Part shown: piece after piece, positions 57,869 to 64,000 of the stretch
How the letters are laid out: each line of letters starts with the position of its first letter
Numbering within the stretch: position 1 is the first letter of the stretch
DNA from: Saccharothrix deserti
GTDB taxonomy: Bacteria > Actinomycetota > Actinomycetes > Mycobacteriales > Pseudonocardiaceae
DNA length: 64,000 bases
Assembly (NCBI RefSeq): GCF_009769385.1
Contig: NZ_VKAB01000039.1
Location: 1 to 64,000, forward strand
Direction of reading: 5' to 3'
The notes under the pieces: model-generated
What the model was told of the DNA's origin: nothing
Seen by the model: the letters and a program-made list of their open reading frames with translations, nothing else
The model's database searches: none
Translations under genes and position numbers: made by a program

Positions 57869-58947
57869 TCCCTACGGATCTGCCCGTTCACATCGAGCAA
57901 GACAAGACCGCTCGCGCGAAGGTGCTCGACGCCTGCGGTATGACGTGCACGTTCTGCCACAACGAGGGCACACCCGTTGCGGTGGACAACCGCCGTCGTC
58001 CTGTCGGCGACTTCACGATCGCCGGTCCCAGCGGGCGCATGTCGATCTACGCCGCCACCAACGGCGCGGCGTTCTTGCCTGCTCCGATGCCCGCGAACGA
58101 GCAGTTCGGGCACGCGCTGGTCGCGTTATGCGATGCGCTGCACCTGACCGAGGTCCACCTGACCGGCGGTGAACCCACCCTGCACCCCGCCATCGCGCGG
58201 CTGACGAAGATCGCCACCGAGGCGGGTTTGCGGGTCGGGATGACGTCCAACGGAGAGCACGGCGCGGAGGTGCTTCCCGACTGCGCCGCCGCTGGACTCG
58301 ACCGGGTGAACTTCTCGATCTTCGGTACGACGGCCGACGAACTCGCCGAGACTCAGCACGCCCGCTACCGCAATCCCGAACGTGCGCAGCGCAAGATCGA
58401 CGCCCTGAAACGCTCAATCGCCGTCTGTGAGGCGCACGGGGTCAAGGCCAGCGCGAACATCGTGGTGCTCGACTACAGCCACGCGCCGCGCGTGCACCGC
58501 CTGCTCGATGAGTACTCCCCGCACCTGTCGGTCCGGCTGCTCAACTCGCTGGACCACGGCACGGCCTCCGTCGAGGCCATCGAGCGCATCCTGGCTGAGC
58601 GCGGAGCTGTCGCCGAGGCGCACTACATCACCGCAGGCGTCTCCGGGGCGCGTACCGCCTACCGCCTCCCGGACGGACGGCGGGTGTATTTCAAGCAGAT
58701 TCGGCGCGTCCGGCTGCCCGAGACGTGCGCCGGATGCCGGTTCAACAACGACACCGACTGCCAAGAGGGTTTCTACGGTGTGCGGCTCTACTACGACCGC
58801 AACGGCCGCTACCAGGTCGGTGTCTGCATCCAACGGATGGACCTGTCCATGACCCTTGACGACTTCCTCACCGGGCCGGTGCTGGCAGAAGTGCTGGCCC
58901 TGCGTGAGGTCGAGTACGACCGACTCACCCGCCGCCACGCGGCATAA
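57865..58947 (+). CDS. radical SAM enzyme (MoaA-like core, C-terminal Cys cluster)
   Basis: 360 aa. The radical SAM motif CGMTCTFCHNEG (CxxxCxxC near residues 24-31) binds the [4Fe-4S] cluster; the SAM-binding region LTEVHLTGGEPTLHPAI (GGE) and MTSNGEHG, NFSIFGTT follow as in MoaA/PqqE-like proteins. The C-terminus has further cysteines (ETCAGCRFNNDTDCQEGFYGVRLYYDRNGRYQVGVCIQ) that may hold a second cluster. No precursor-peptide gene is obvious, so a small-molecule substrate is more likely than a peptide. Next gene 40 bases downstream encodes a CYTH protein, giving a probable pair. It is not a viperin by its cysteine motif. Confidence 0.88.
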   Translation: MIPTDLPVHIEQDKTARAKVLDACGMTCTFCHNEGTPVAVDNRRRPVGDFTIAGPSGRMSIYAATNGAAFLPAPMPANEQFGHALVALCDALHLTEVHLTGGEPTLHPAIARLTKIATEAGLRVGMTSNGEHGAEVLPDCAAAGLDRVNFSIFGTTADELAETQHARYRNPERAQRKIDALKRSIAVCEAHGVKASANIVVLDYSHAPRVHRLLDEYSPHLSVRLLNSLDHGTASVEAIERILAERGAVAEAHYITAGVSGARTAYRLPDGRRVYFKQIRRVRLPETCAGCRFNNDTDCQEGFYGVRLYYDRNGRYQVGVCIQRMDLSMTLDDFLTGPVLAEVLALREVEYDRLTRRHAA

Positions 58948-58987
58948 CGTCGGACCAGCACCGATCAACCAGGAAGGACGGCCGCGA

Positions 58988-59536
58988 GTGCCGATCGAGC
59001 ACACTGCGCCCATTGAGTTCGAAGGCAAGATCCTCGACGTCGATCCCGCCGAGATGGAACGGCTCATCCTCGACAAGGGCGGGCAGAAGGTCGGCGAGCG
59101 GTTCATGCGCCGCTACGTCTACGACATCACGCCCGGCGACCAGTCCAAGTGGATCAGGCTCCGGGACACGGGCGACGAGGTGACGCTGACCGTCAAGCAG
59201 ATCACCAGCGACGCCATCGACGGCACCCACGAGACTGAGGTACGCGTTGACGACTTCGACGCGACCAACGCCCTGCTCGGCGTGCTCGGGTTCACCGCGA
59301 AGTCGTACCAGGAGACCAAGCGCACGAGCTTCGTCCTCGACGGCGCGCAGGTCGAGATCGACACGTGGCCGCGCATCCCGCCCTACGTCGAGATCGAGGC
59401 CGGATCGAAGGACGAGGTCGTTCGGGTCGCCGCGCTGCTCGGCTACGCCGAGGAGGAGCTGACCGGGGAGAACACCATCAAGGTCTACGCCCTCTACGGC
59501 ATCGACCTGAACACCATCCCTGAACTGCGCTTTTAG
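58988..59536 (+). CDS. CYTH domain protein (class IV adenylate cyclase/triphosphatase-like)
   Basis: 182 aa from the GTG at 58988 with AAGGA upstream. The CYTH signature E-x-E-x-K is at the N-terminus (IEFEGKILDVD). Further tunnel residues: KWIRLRDTGDEVTLTVKQI, HETEVRVDDFD, KRTSFVLDGAQVEIDTWPRIPPYVEIEAGS, ENTIKVYALYGID. CYTH enzymes bind a triphosphate in a charged barrel (adenylate cyclase CyaB, thiamine triphosphatase, tripolyphosphatase). Last gene of the cargo; probably acts on a triphosphorylated substrate or product of the radical SAM enzyme. Confidence 0.88.
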   Translation: MPIEHTAPIEFEGKILDVDPAEMERLILDKGGQKVGERFMRRYVYDITPGDQSKWIRLRDTGDEVTLTVKQITSDAIDGTHETEVRVDDFDATNALLGVLGFTAKSYQETKRTSFVLDGAQVEIDTWPRIPPYVEIEAGSKDEVVRVAALLGYAEEELTGENTIKVYALYGIDLNTIPELRF

Positions 59537-59693
59537 GCATCATCAGGTGTGCTCGGTGTGTGCCCGAAGTGAGCCCGGACGCGCGATGATCACGCGGTAG
59601 AGATCGTCACCGAAAGGCAGCGAACCTGGTCTGACCTGCACAGGCCAGACCAGGACGGTAGCGCCCGGCAGCAACCATCATGATCGGGACGGA

Positions 59694-59735
59694 ACTACGG
59701 ATCAGAAGGTTGCAGGTTCGAATCCTGCCGAGCGC
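59694..59735. repeat. att site (distal copy), right end of element 4
   Basis: 42 bases match tRNA-Arg(ACG) 35100-35141, then G-CCA. It is followed by what is probably the original tRNA terminator and core DNA. Confidence 0.95.
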
Positions 59736-59744
59736 GCCACGCAG

Positions 59745-59779
59745 AACCGCAGTGAGACCACCGTCTCGCTGCGGTTTTC
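59745..59779 (+). terminator. probable original tRNA-Arg terminator
   Basis: AACCGCAGTGAGAC (59745-59758) pairs with GTCTCGCTGCGGTT (59763-59776, one G-U), followed by TTCG. It stands 9 bases after the distal att copy. Confidence 0.8.
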
Positions 59780-59816
59780 GCTTTCCCCGGGCATTGCCTT
59801 TGCCCGCATCGCCGAG

Positions 59817-60290
59817 ATGCCCTCTGCATGGAAGCCTTGGTGGGTGGTCGAAGGGTGTTTGATCTGCGCGAAGCACCGAGGCGAAGGGCCGTTGGTCGGA
59901 CCGGTGGTCTGGCGGAACGATCTGCTCGTGGTGTCGCACCGGCCCGTCGACGACACCGGGACCGGGGTTCCCGGGCACCTCTTTGTCGAGACCCGACGGC
60001 ACGTCGTGTCACTCGACGGGCTTGAGCCGGACGAGGTCGGAGCGGTCGCGGAAGCGGCGTGGCGGGCGGGTCGTGCGTTGCGGGCCGAACTGGATCCCCA
60101 GTTCGTCTTCTCCGCGGTCGTCGGTCGGGCTGTGGCGCACTTCCACCAGCACGTTTTCGTCCGCCACGCGGGCACTCCCGACGACGTCGGCTGGATGGAC
60201 GGGCACTTGTGGGCCGGCGCACCACGCATGACGTCCGACGACATCCGGCAACTCTGCGGACGCCTCCAGCGCCACTTCCCGGGACCGTGA
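59817..60290 (+). CDS. HIT family nucleotide hydrolase/transferase
   Basis: 157 aa. The HIT motif H-x-H-x-H-x-x is AHFHQHVFVRH near residue 105. N-terminal CLICAKHRGEGPLVGPVVWRNDLLVVSHRPV and GHLFVETRRHVVSLDGLEPDEVGAVAEAAWRAGRAL are typical of actinobacterial HIT proteins. HIT enzymes cleave AMP or other nucleotides from adducts. A GTG at codon 10 is an alternative start. First core gene right of element 4; single transcription unit. Confidence 0.88.
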   Translation: MPSAWKPWWVVEGCLICAKHRGEGPLVGPVVWRNDLLVVSHRPVDDTGTGVPGHLFVETRRHVVSLDGLEPDEVGAVAEAAWRAGRALRAELDPQFVFSAVVGRAVAHFHQHVFVRHAGTPDDVGWMDGHLWAGAPRMTSDDIRQLCGRLQRHFPGP

Positions 60291-60331
60291 CGATCGCCGC
60301 CCGCCTCCGCCGCACGCGGATGTAAAAGATG

Positions 60332-60373
60332 CTTGACATCATGTCAAGCCGCGCTTACCTTAAGGGTGTCAAG
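60332..60373 (+). promoter_or_regulatory. promoter with CTTGACATcATGTCAAG operator
   Basis: -35 TTGACA (60333-60338) and -10 TACCTT (60356-60361) with a 17-bp spacer. The 17-bp perfect dyad CTTGACAT-C-ATGTCAAG (60332-60348) covers the -35 box, and a half site TGTCAAG lies at 60367-60373. The XRE protein encoded second in the operon is the likely autorepressor. Confidence 0.75.
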
Positions 60374-60395
60374 TTTCCTTTACATGGAGTGTGCG

Positions 60396-60815
60396 ATGTC
60401 CTACGAGGAGAAGGGAACCCTGGTGTACCTGGTGGTCAGTGCGCTGACCTACCTCGGGTACGTCGGGGTGGTCCTGAGTCGGGCCGGTGGTGCGCCGATG
60501 GCCGAGGTGTCGTACGTGTCGCCCATGTTGTGGTCCATCGGCATCTCCATCGGGCTGTCCATCGTCGGGCGCATCGCGTTCGAGATGGCAAAGCCCAGCG
60601 AGAGCCACAAACCCGACGCCCGCGACCGCGACATCGACCGGTTCGGGGAGCACGTGGCCGGGATCGTGCTCGGCGGCGGCATGGTGCTGCCGTTCGGGTT
60701 GGCGCTGGCCGAGGCGCCGCACTTCTGGATCGCCAACGCCATCTACGCGGTGTTCACGCTGTGGGCGGTGTTCGGGGCGTCGGTCAAGTTGGTCGCGTAC
60801 CGGCGGGGGTTCTAG
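60396..60815 (+). CDS. four-helix membrane protein paired with XRE regulator
   Basis: 139 aa from the ATG at 60396 (upstream ATG at 60384 region is weaker). Four hydrophobic segments: GTLVYLVVSALTYLGYVGVVLS, MLWSIGISIGLSIVGRIAFEM, GIVLGGGMVLPFGLALAEA and HFWIANAIYAVFTLWAVFGASVKLV. It is followed with a one-base overlap by a small XRE gene, the classic pairing of a DUF2178-like integral membrane protein with a YozG-like regulator. It could be a sensor that titrates the regulator. Confidence 0.78.
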   Translation: MSYEEKGTLVYLVVSALTYLGYVGVVLSRAGGAPMAEVSYVSPMLWSIGISIGLSIVGRIAFEMAKPSESHKPDARDRDIDRFGEHVAGIVLGGGMVLPFGLALAEAPHFWIANAIYAVFTLWAVFGASVKLVAYRRGF

Positions 60816-61036
60816 TGGGCAAGCCGACCAGGATCACCAACTCGATCCGTGCACTCCGCTTCGCCAACGGCGAGATGACGCAGGCCGAACTGGCCAGGCG
60901 GATCGACGTCACCCGTCAGACGATCATCGCCATCGAACAGGGCAAGTACTCGCCCTCGCTGGAGATGGCGTTCCAGATCGCCCGCGTTTTCAACGTCCCG
61001 CTCGGCGACGTGTTCCAGTACCCGGAGGACGACTGA
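60815..61036 (+). CDS. small XRE family regulator
   Basis: 73 aa, GTG overlapping the previous stop by one base. Minimal HTH: TNSIRALRFANGEMTQAELARRIDVTRQTIIAIEQGKYSPSLEMAFQIARVFNVPLGDVFQYPEDD, the YozG/Cro-like form with the conserved end. Probably binds the dyad at 60332. Overlaps the oxidoreductase start by one base. Confidence 0.88.
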   Translation: MGKPTRITNSIRALRFANGEMTQAELARRIDVTRQTIIAIEQGKYSPSLEMAFQIARVFNVPLGDVFQYPEDD

Positions 61037-61998
61037 TGAGAGCGATCATCCAGGACGCGTACGGCGCCCCGGAAGCAGTGCTGCGCCTCGGCGAGATCGA
61101 GAAGCCGGCGGTCGGGGACGGCGAGGTGCTGGTGCACGTCCAGGCCGCCGCGGTCAACGGCACGGACTGGCACCTGCTCCGCGGCCTGCCCTACGCGGCA
61201 CGGCCCGGGATCGGTGTGCGGCGACCGCGCAACCGGGTCCCGGGCCTGGAACTGGCCGGCACGGTCGAAGCTGTCGGCAAGGGCGTGACGACCCACCAGA
61301 TCGGTGACGAGGTGTTCGGGTGGTGTGGCGGCGCGTTCTGCGAGTACGTCGCGGTGCGCGAGGGTCGCGTGACGGCGAAGCCCGCCAACCTCACGCCGGA
61401 ACAAGCGGCGGCCGTGCCGATCGCCGGATTCACCGCACTGCAAGCCGTTCGGGACCGGGGACGGGTGCGGGCCGGGCAGAAGGTGCTCGTCACCGGCGCT
61501 TCCGGGTGCGTCGGCACGTACGCCGTGCAGCTGGCCAAGCACTACGGCGCCGAGGTCACCGCGGTGTGCAGCGCGGCGAAGGCGACGATGGTCCGGGAAC
61601 TCGGTGCGGACCACGTGCTCGACTACGCGGCCGGCCCGTTGACCGCGAACGGGTTCGACGTGGTGCTCGACATCTACGGCAACACCCCTCTGCGCACGAT
61701 CAAGCGCCTGCTGAAGCCGGGCGGGACGGTCGCGCTCGTCGGCGGCACGGGCGGACCGTGGTTCATGGGCACCGACCGGTGGATCCGCGCGATGTTCGCG
61801 GCCCCGTTCCTCGGCATCAAGGTGCGGCCGCTCGTGCACAAGGACAGCCTCGACGACCTGGTGCTGCTCCGCGAGCTCATCGAGGCCGGCAAGCTCACGC
61901 CGGTGCTGGACCGGACGTACCCGCTCACCGAGGTCGCCGTCGCGATCGAGGACGTCCGGCGGGGCCGCGTGCGCGGACACGCCGTCGTCACGCCGTAG
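61036..61998 (+). CDS. NAD(P)-dependent quinone oxidoreductase-like MDR protein
   Basis: 320 aa zinc-less medium-chain dehydrogenase. GroES-like part: GEVLVHVQAAAVNGTDWHLLRGLPY, VPGLELAGTVEAVGKGVTTHQIGDEVFGW, FCEYVAVREGRVTAKPANLTPEQAAAVPIAGFTALQAV. NADPH site: GQKVLVTGASGCVGTYAVQLAKHYGAEVTAV. Reduces quinones or enones. Third gene of the operon with the membrane protein and XRE regulator, hence probably controlled by the 60332 operator. Followed by a strong terminator. Confidence 0.9.
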   Translation: MRAIIQDAYGAPEAVLRLGEIEKPAVGDGEVLVHVQAAAVNGTDWHLLRGLPYAARPGIGVRRPRNRVPGLELAGTVEAVGKGVTTHQIGDEVFGWCGGAFCEYVAVREGRVTAKPANLTPEQAAAVPIAGFTALQAVRDRGRVRAGQKVLVTGASGCVGTYAVQLAKHYGAEVTAVCSAAKATMVRELGADHVLDYAAGPLTANGFDVVLDIYGNTPLRTIKRLLKPGGTVALVGGTGGPWFMGTDRWIRAMFAAPFLGIKVRPLVHKDSLDDLVLLRELIEAGKLTPVLDRTYPLTEVAVAIEDVRRGRVRGHAVVTP

Positions 61999-62000
61999 CC

Positions 62001-62038
62001 GAACGGCCTGCCGGTGGTCGACCACCGACAGGCCGTTC
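62001..62038 (+). terminator. terminator after oxidoreductase gene
   Basis: GAACGGCCTGCCGGTGGT (62001-62018) pairs with its near-perfect complement ending at 62038 (one mismatch), 2-base loop. Confidence 0.8.
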
Positions 62039-62055
62039 AGGCACGCGGCCAGCGG

Positions 62056-62274
62056 CTAGCGGACGTAACCCTTCTTCTGCCACCCGAACTGAACCAGCTC
62101 GGGGTGGCTGCTCCAGGTGCCGGTCACCTGGACGAAGTTCGGCAGCGTTCTTCGGAAAAGCGGGTGGTCGGGACGTCCGAGGTGCGGTGGACGTGGCATC
62201 GGAAAAGCCGTTGGTCGTTTCCCGCTGCCGGCGTCCGCTGTGAGAAGGCAAGCTGTTCGACCAGGCCCCGACAA
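62056..62274 (-). pseudogene. possible C-terminal remnant of a lost gene
   Basis: The last roughly 35 codons before the TAG at 62056-62058 have strong G/C third positions and a protein-like sequence (LPNFVQVTGTWSSHPELVQFGWQKKGYVR). The upstream half of the frame (Arg/Pro-rich) does not look coding and has no start signal. The best reading is a truncated gene end left after deletion or insertion. The rest of the gap 61999-62361 has only two terminators. Confidence 0.35.
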
Positions 62275-62311
62275 GCGGTTCCGGACAGCCCCGTTCGTTC
62301 CCGGACAACGA

Positions 62312-62347
62312 AAAGGGCGGCACCCACGAGCCGGGATGCCGCCCTTT
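62312..62347 (-). terminator. terminator after serine hydrolase gene
   Basis: AAAGGGCGGCA (62312-62322) pairs perfectly with TGCCGCCCTTT (62337-62347), 15 bases beyond the stop of the minus-strand gene. Confidence 0.8.
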
Positions 62348-62361
62348 CCGTCCGAGAGTGA

Positions 62362-63186
62362 TCAACCGCGCGTTCGACCCGACTCCGCCAGCACCCCGTC
62401 GGTGAACGCGGGCCAAGCCGCCACGGCCCACTCACCGAAGTTCCGATCGGTCAAGGTCACGCACGCGACCCCGGCGTCCGGGTCGATCCACAAGAACGTG
62501 CCGCTCTGGCCGAAGTGACCGAACGTCCGAGGCGAACTCGAAGCCCCCGTCCAGTGCGGTGATTTCCCGTCCCGGATCTCGAACCCCAGTCCCCAGTCGT
62601 TGTTCTTCTGCAGCCCGTAACCCGGCAACACCCCGCGCAACCCCGGAAAAACCACCGACGTGGCCTCCGCCACCAGCTCACCGGACACGAGTTTCGGCGC
62701 CTGCACCTCCGCCGCGAACCGCACCAGATCCGACACCGTCGACGTGGCACCGGCCCCGGCCGAGCCGTCCAACGTGGACGACGTCATTCCCAACGGCCCG
62801 AACACCGCCTCCGCCAGGTATTCCGCGAACGGGATCTCGGTCGCCGCCTCCACGAAATCCGCCAGCACCTGGAACCCGGTGTTGGAGTAGATCCGCTTGG
62901 CGCCCGGCGCGGCCTGGACGTCGGTCGAATCGAATGCCAATCCGGACGTGTGCGCGATCAGGTGGCGCACCGTCGAACCGGAAGGCCCGGCGGGCTGGTC
63001 CCATTCGACCGCGCCCTCTTCCACCGCCACCAGCACCGCGTACGACGTCAGCAGCTTCGTCACCGACGCCAACGGGAAACGGCGGTCGATCGGGCCGTGC
63101 GTCCCCAACACCTCGCCCCGCGCGTCGACCACGGCCGTCGCCGCCGTCTCCACCGGCCACGATGACACCGCCTGCAAGCTCTCCAT
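62362..63186 (-). CDS. serine hydrolase, beta-lactamase/class C penicillin-binding type
   Basis: 274 aa from the ATG at 63184-63186 (longer frame adds eight residues). SxxK motif SVTK in [24 protein letters not shown] (near residue 41), YxN motif in [20 protein letters not shown], and a C-terminal [25 protein letters not shown] block in place of the KTG box. HLIAHTSGL is family-typical. No signal peptide, so probably a cytosolic esterase/peptidase rather than a secreted beta-lactamase. Divergent from RNase Z with only 17 bases between starts. Confidence 0.88.
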   Translation of the reverse strand: MESLQAVSSWPVETAATAVVDARGEVLGTHGPIDRRFPLASVTKLLTSYAVLVAVEEGAVEWDQPAGPSGSTVRHLIAHTSGLAFDSTDVQAAPGAKRIYSNTGFQVLADFVEAATEIPFAEYLAEAVFGPLGMTSSTLDGSAGAGATSTVSDLVRFAAEVQAPKLVSGELVAEATSVVFPGLRGVLPGYGLQKNNDWGLGFEIRDGKSPHWTGASSSPRTFGHFGQSGTFLWIDPDAGVACVTLTDRNFGEWAVAAWPAFTDGVLAESGRTRG

Positions 63187-63203
63187 GCCGCAGACTCTGC
63201 CAC

Positions 63204-64000
63204 GTGTCACCCCGAGAGCTGGTCGTCCTCGGCACCTCGAGCCAGGTGCCGACCCGCACCCGCAACCACAACGGCTACCTGCTGCGTTGGGACGCCGAGG
63301 GCTTCCTGTTCGACCCCGGCGACGGCACCCAGCGGCAGATGGTGCGCGCCGGCGTCGCGGCGAACGACATCACCAGGCTGTTCGTCACGCACTTCCACGG
63401 CGACCACTGCCTCGGCGTGCCCGGCATCGTGCAGCGCCTGTCCCTCGACCGCGTCCCGCACACCGTGCACGCGCACTTCCCGGCCGAGGGCGCGGAGTTC
63501 TTCGACCGGCTGCGGCACGCCAGCTCGTTCCACGACGTGGCGGACGTCCGCGCGCACCCGGTCACCGAACCGGGCGTGATCGCCGAGGGGGCGTTCGGCC
63601 GGCTCGAAGCGCGGCGGCTCGACCACACGCTGCCCGCCTGCGGCTACCGCCTGGTCGAGCCGGACGGCCGCACGATGATCCCCGAACTCCTCGAGGCGCA
63701 CGGCATCCACGGCCGCGCGATCCGCGAGCTCGAACCACCGCTGTTGGACGAGGTGAGCGTGCCGCGCCGGGGTCAGCGGTTCGCGTTCGTCATGGACACC
63801 CGGCTGTGCGACGGGGTGTTCGAGCTGGCCGACGGCGCCGACATGCTGGTCATCGAGTCGACGTACCTGCACGTCGACGAACCGCTCGCGGTGGAGTACG
63901 GGCACCTCACCGCACGTCAGGCGGCACGGGTCGCGGCCGAGTGCGGTGTCCGCAAGCTCGTCCTCACCCACTTCTCGCAGCGCTACACCGACCCGCGCCT
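63204..64000 (+). CDS. rnz: ribonuclease Z (partial, cut by window edge)
   Basis: 265 codons from the GTG at 63204; no stop before the window ends, so about 30-40 residues are missing. Metallo-beta-lactamase fold: [50 protein letters not shown] (HxHxDH zinc motif), ... [44 protein letters not shown] and [10 protein letters not shown]. It trims tRNA 3' trailers, relevant here because the resident tRNA genes lack or have lost an encoded CCA. Start confirmed by [13 protein letters not shown] alignment with the family start. Confidence 0.9.
   Translation, partial: MSPRELVVLGTSSQVPTRTRNHNGYLLRWDAEGFLFDPGDGTQRQMVRAGVAANDITRLFVTHFHGDHCLGVPGIVQRLSLDRVPHTVHAHFPAEGAEFFDRLRHASSFHDVADVRAHPVTEPGVIAEGAFGRLEARRLDHTLPACGYRLVEPDGRTMIPELLEAHGIHGRAIRELEPPLLDEVSVPRRGQRFAFVMDTRLCDGVFELADGADMLVIESTYLHVDEPLAVEYGHLTARQAARVAAECGVRKLVLTHFSQRYTDPR

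Larger units (their letters stand above)
50308..59735. mobile_element. element 4: decayed element with intact metabolic cargo, at tRNA-Arg
   Basis: The element is bounded by att copies 50267-50307 and 59694-59735. The layout int-XRE (minus) with divergent xis, then a replication ATPase, matches element 3's left module. Int, Xis and the ATPase each carry frameshifts and Int has also lost its catalytic Tyr, so it cannot move by itself. The right half (54578-59536) has seven intact genes that look like a small pathway with its own regulator. No transfer gene is present. Confidence 0.88.

Noticed and set aside
57648-58172. 174-aa plus-strand frame overlapping the radical SAM gene, considered as a RiPP precursor
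   Set aside because: It continues 300 bases into the radical SAM gene out of frame and becomes Arg-rich; no core-peptide pattern or binding site.
57865-58947. Radical SAM protein considered as a prokaryotic viperin
   Set aside because: The cysteine motif CGMTCTFC and the C-terminal Cys cluster differ from viperins and no nucleotide kinase is adjacent.

Overview
The window is high-GC actinobacterial DNA, most like a member of the Pseudonocardiales (Saccharothrix, Actinosynnema, Lentzea or Amycolatopsis relatives). The reasons are strong G/C third-position bias, frequent GTG starts, ATGA/GTGA overlaps, a PE/PPE-like/EspG gene set, an Rv3772-like aminotransferase, and integrative elements of the AICE type (actinomycete integrative and conjugative elements). 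This is inferred from gene content; no species can be named.

Layout: (1) 1-9746, right part of AICE 1 (left end outside the window): PD-(D/E)XK-like protein, HAD hydrolase and GntR regulator on the minus strand, a GGCTAGCT repeat cluster, then a divergent transfer/replication operon (Pra-like activator, small genes, FtsK/TraB translocase, RepSA-like initiator, Xis, Int). (2) 9747-21385, AICE 2: PP2C-like phosphatase and GntR regulator, operators, small genes, RRQRL-type zinc protein, Spd-like membrane proteins, TraB-like translocase, prim-pol initiator, orphan C5 methyltransferase, DUF3631 protein, Xis, Int. It ends at an intact tRNA-Ser(TGA). A 56-bp copy of the tRNA 3' end lies between the two AICEs, so they sit in tandem in one tRNA gene. 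(3) 21473-35069, chromosomal core: two MarR regulators, 5'-nucleotidase, zinc metallopeptidase, SMP-30-like protein, TauE-like transporter, Pat/HisC2, dienelactone-hydrolase-like protein, PE/PPE-like/EspG operon, acetoacetate-CoA ligase, tRNA-Ser(GCT). (4) 35070-50307, element 3 at tRNA-Arg(ACG): Int/XRE/Xis module, HNH nuclease, regulators, a SLOG-like protein, MobC/relaxase with a candidate oriT, and an AAA ATPase/subtilase pair of the IetAS defence type. (5) 50308-59735, element 4, between two more copies of the tRNA-Arg 3' end: Int, Xis and the replication ATPase are all broken, while an apparently intact cargo remains (XRE-TPR regulator, NUDIX, Fe(II)/2OG oxygenase, 114-aa protein, radical SAM enzyme, CYTH protein). 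(6) 59740-64000, core: HIT protein, membrane protein/XRE pair, quinone-oxidoreductase-like enzyme, serine hydrolase, start of RNase Z.

How it fits together: the window holds two tandem pairs of tRNA-borne elements on either side of about 13.6 kb of core DNA. Elements 1 and 2 are conjugative by the single-protein FtsK/TraB route but replicate differently (HUH Rep versus prim-pol). Element 3 carries a relaxase and looks mobilizable. Element 4 is a decayed element that still carries a putative small-molecule or nucleotide-modifying gene cluster. AICE 2 also contains a family of about 31-36 bp palindromic repeats flanked by GTGACG/CGTCAC, several of them inside coding sequence.

The most notable observations are the decayed element with intact radical SAM/CYTH/oxygenase/NUDIX cargo, the coding palindromic repeat family, the double tandem tRNA accretion, and the IetAS-like defence pair.
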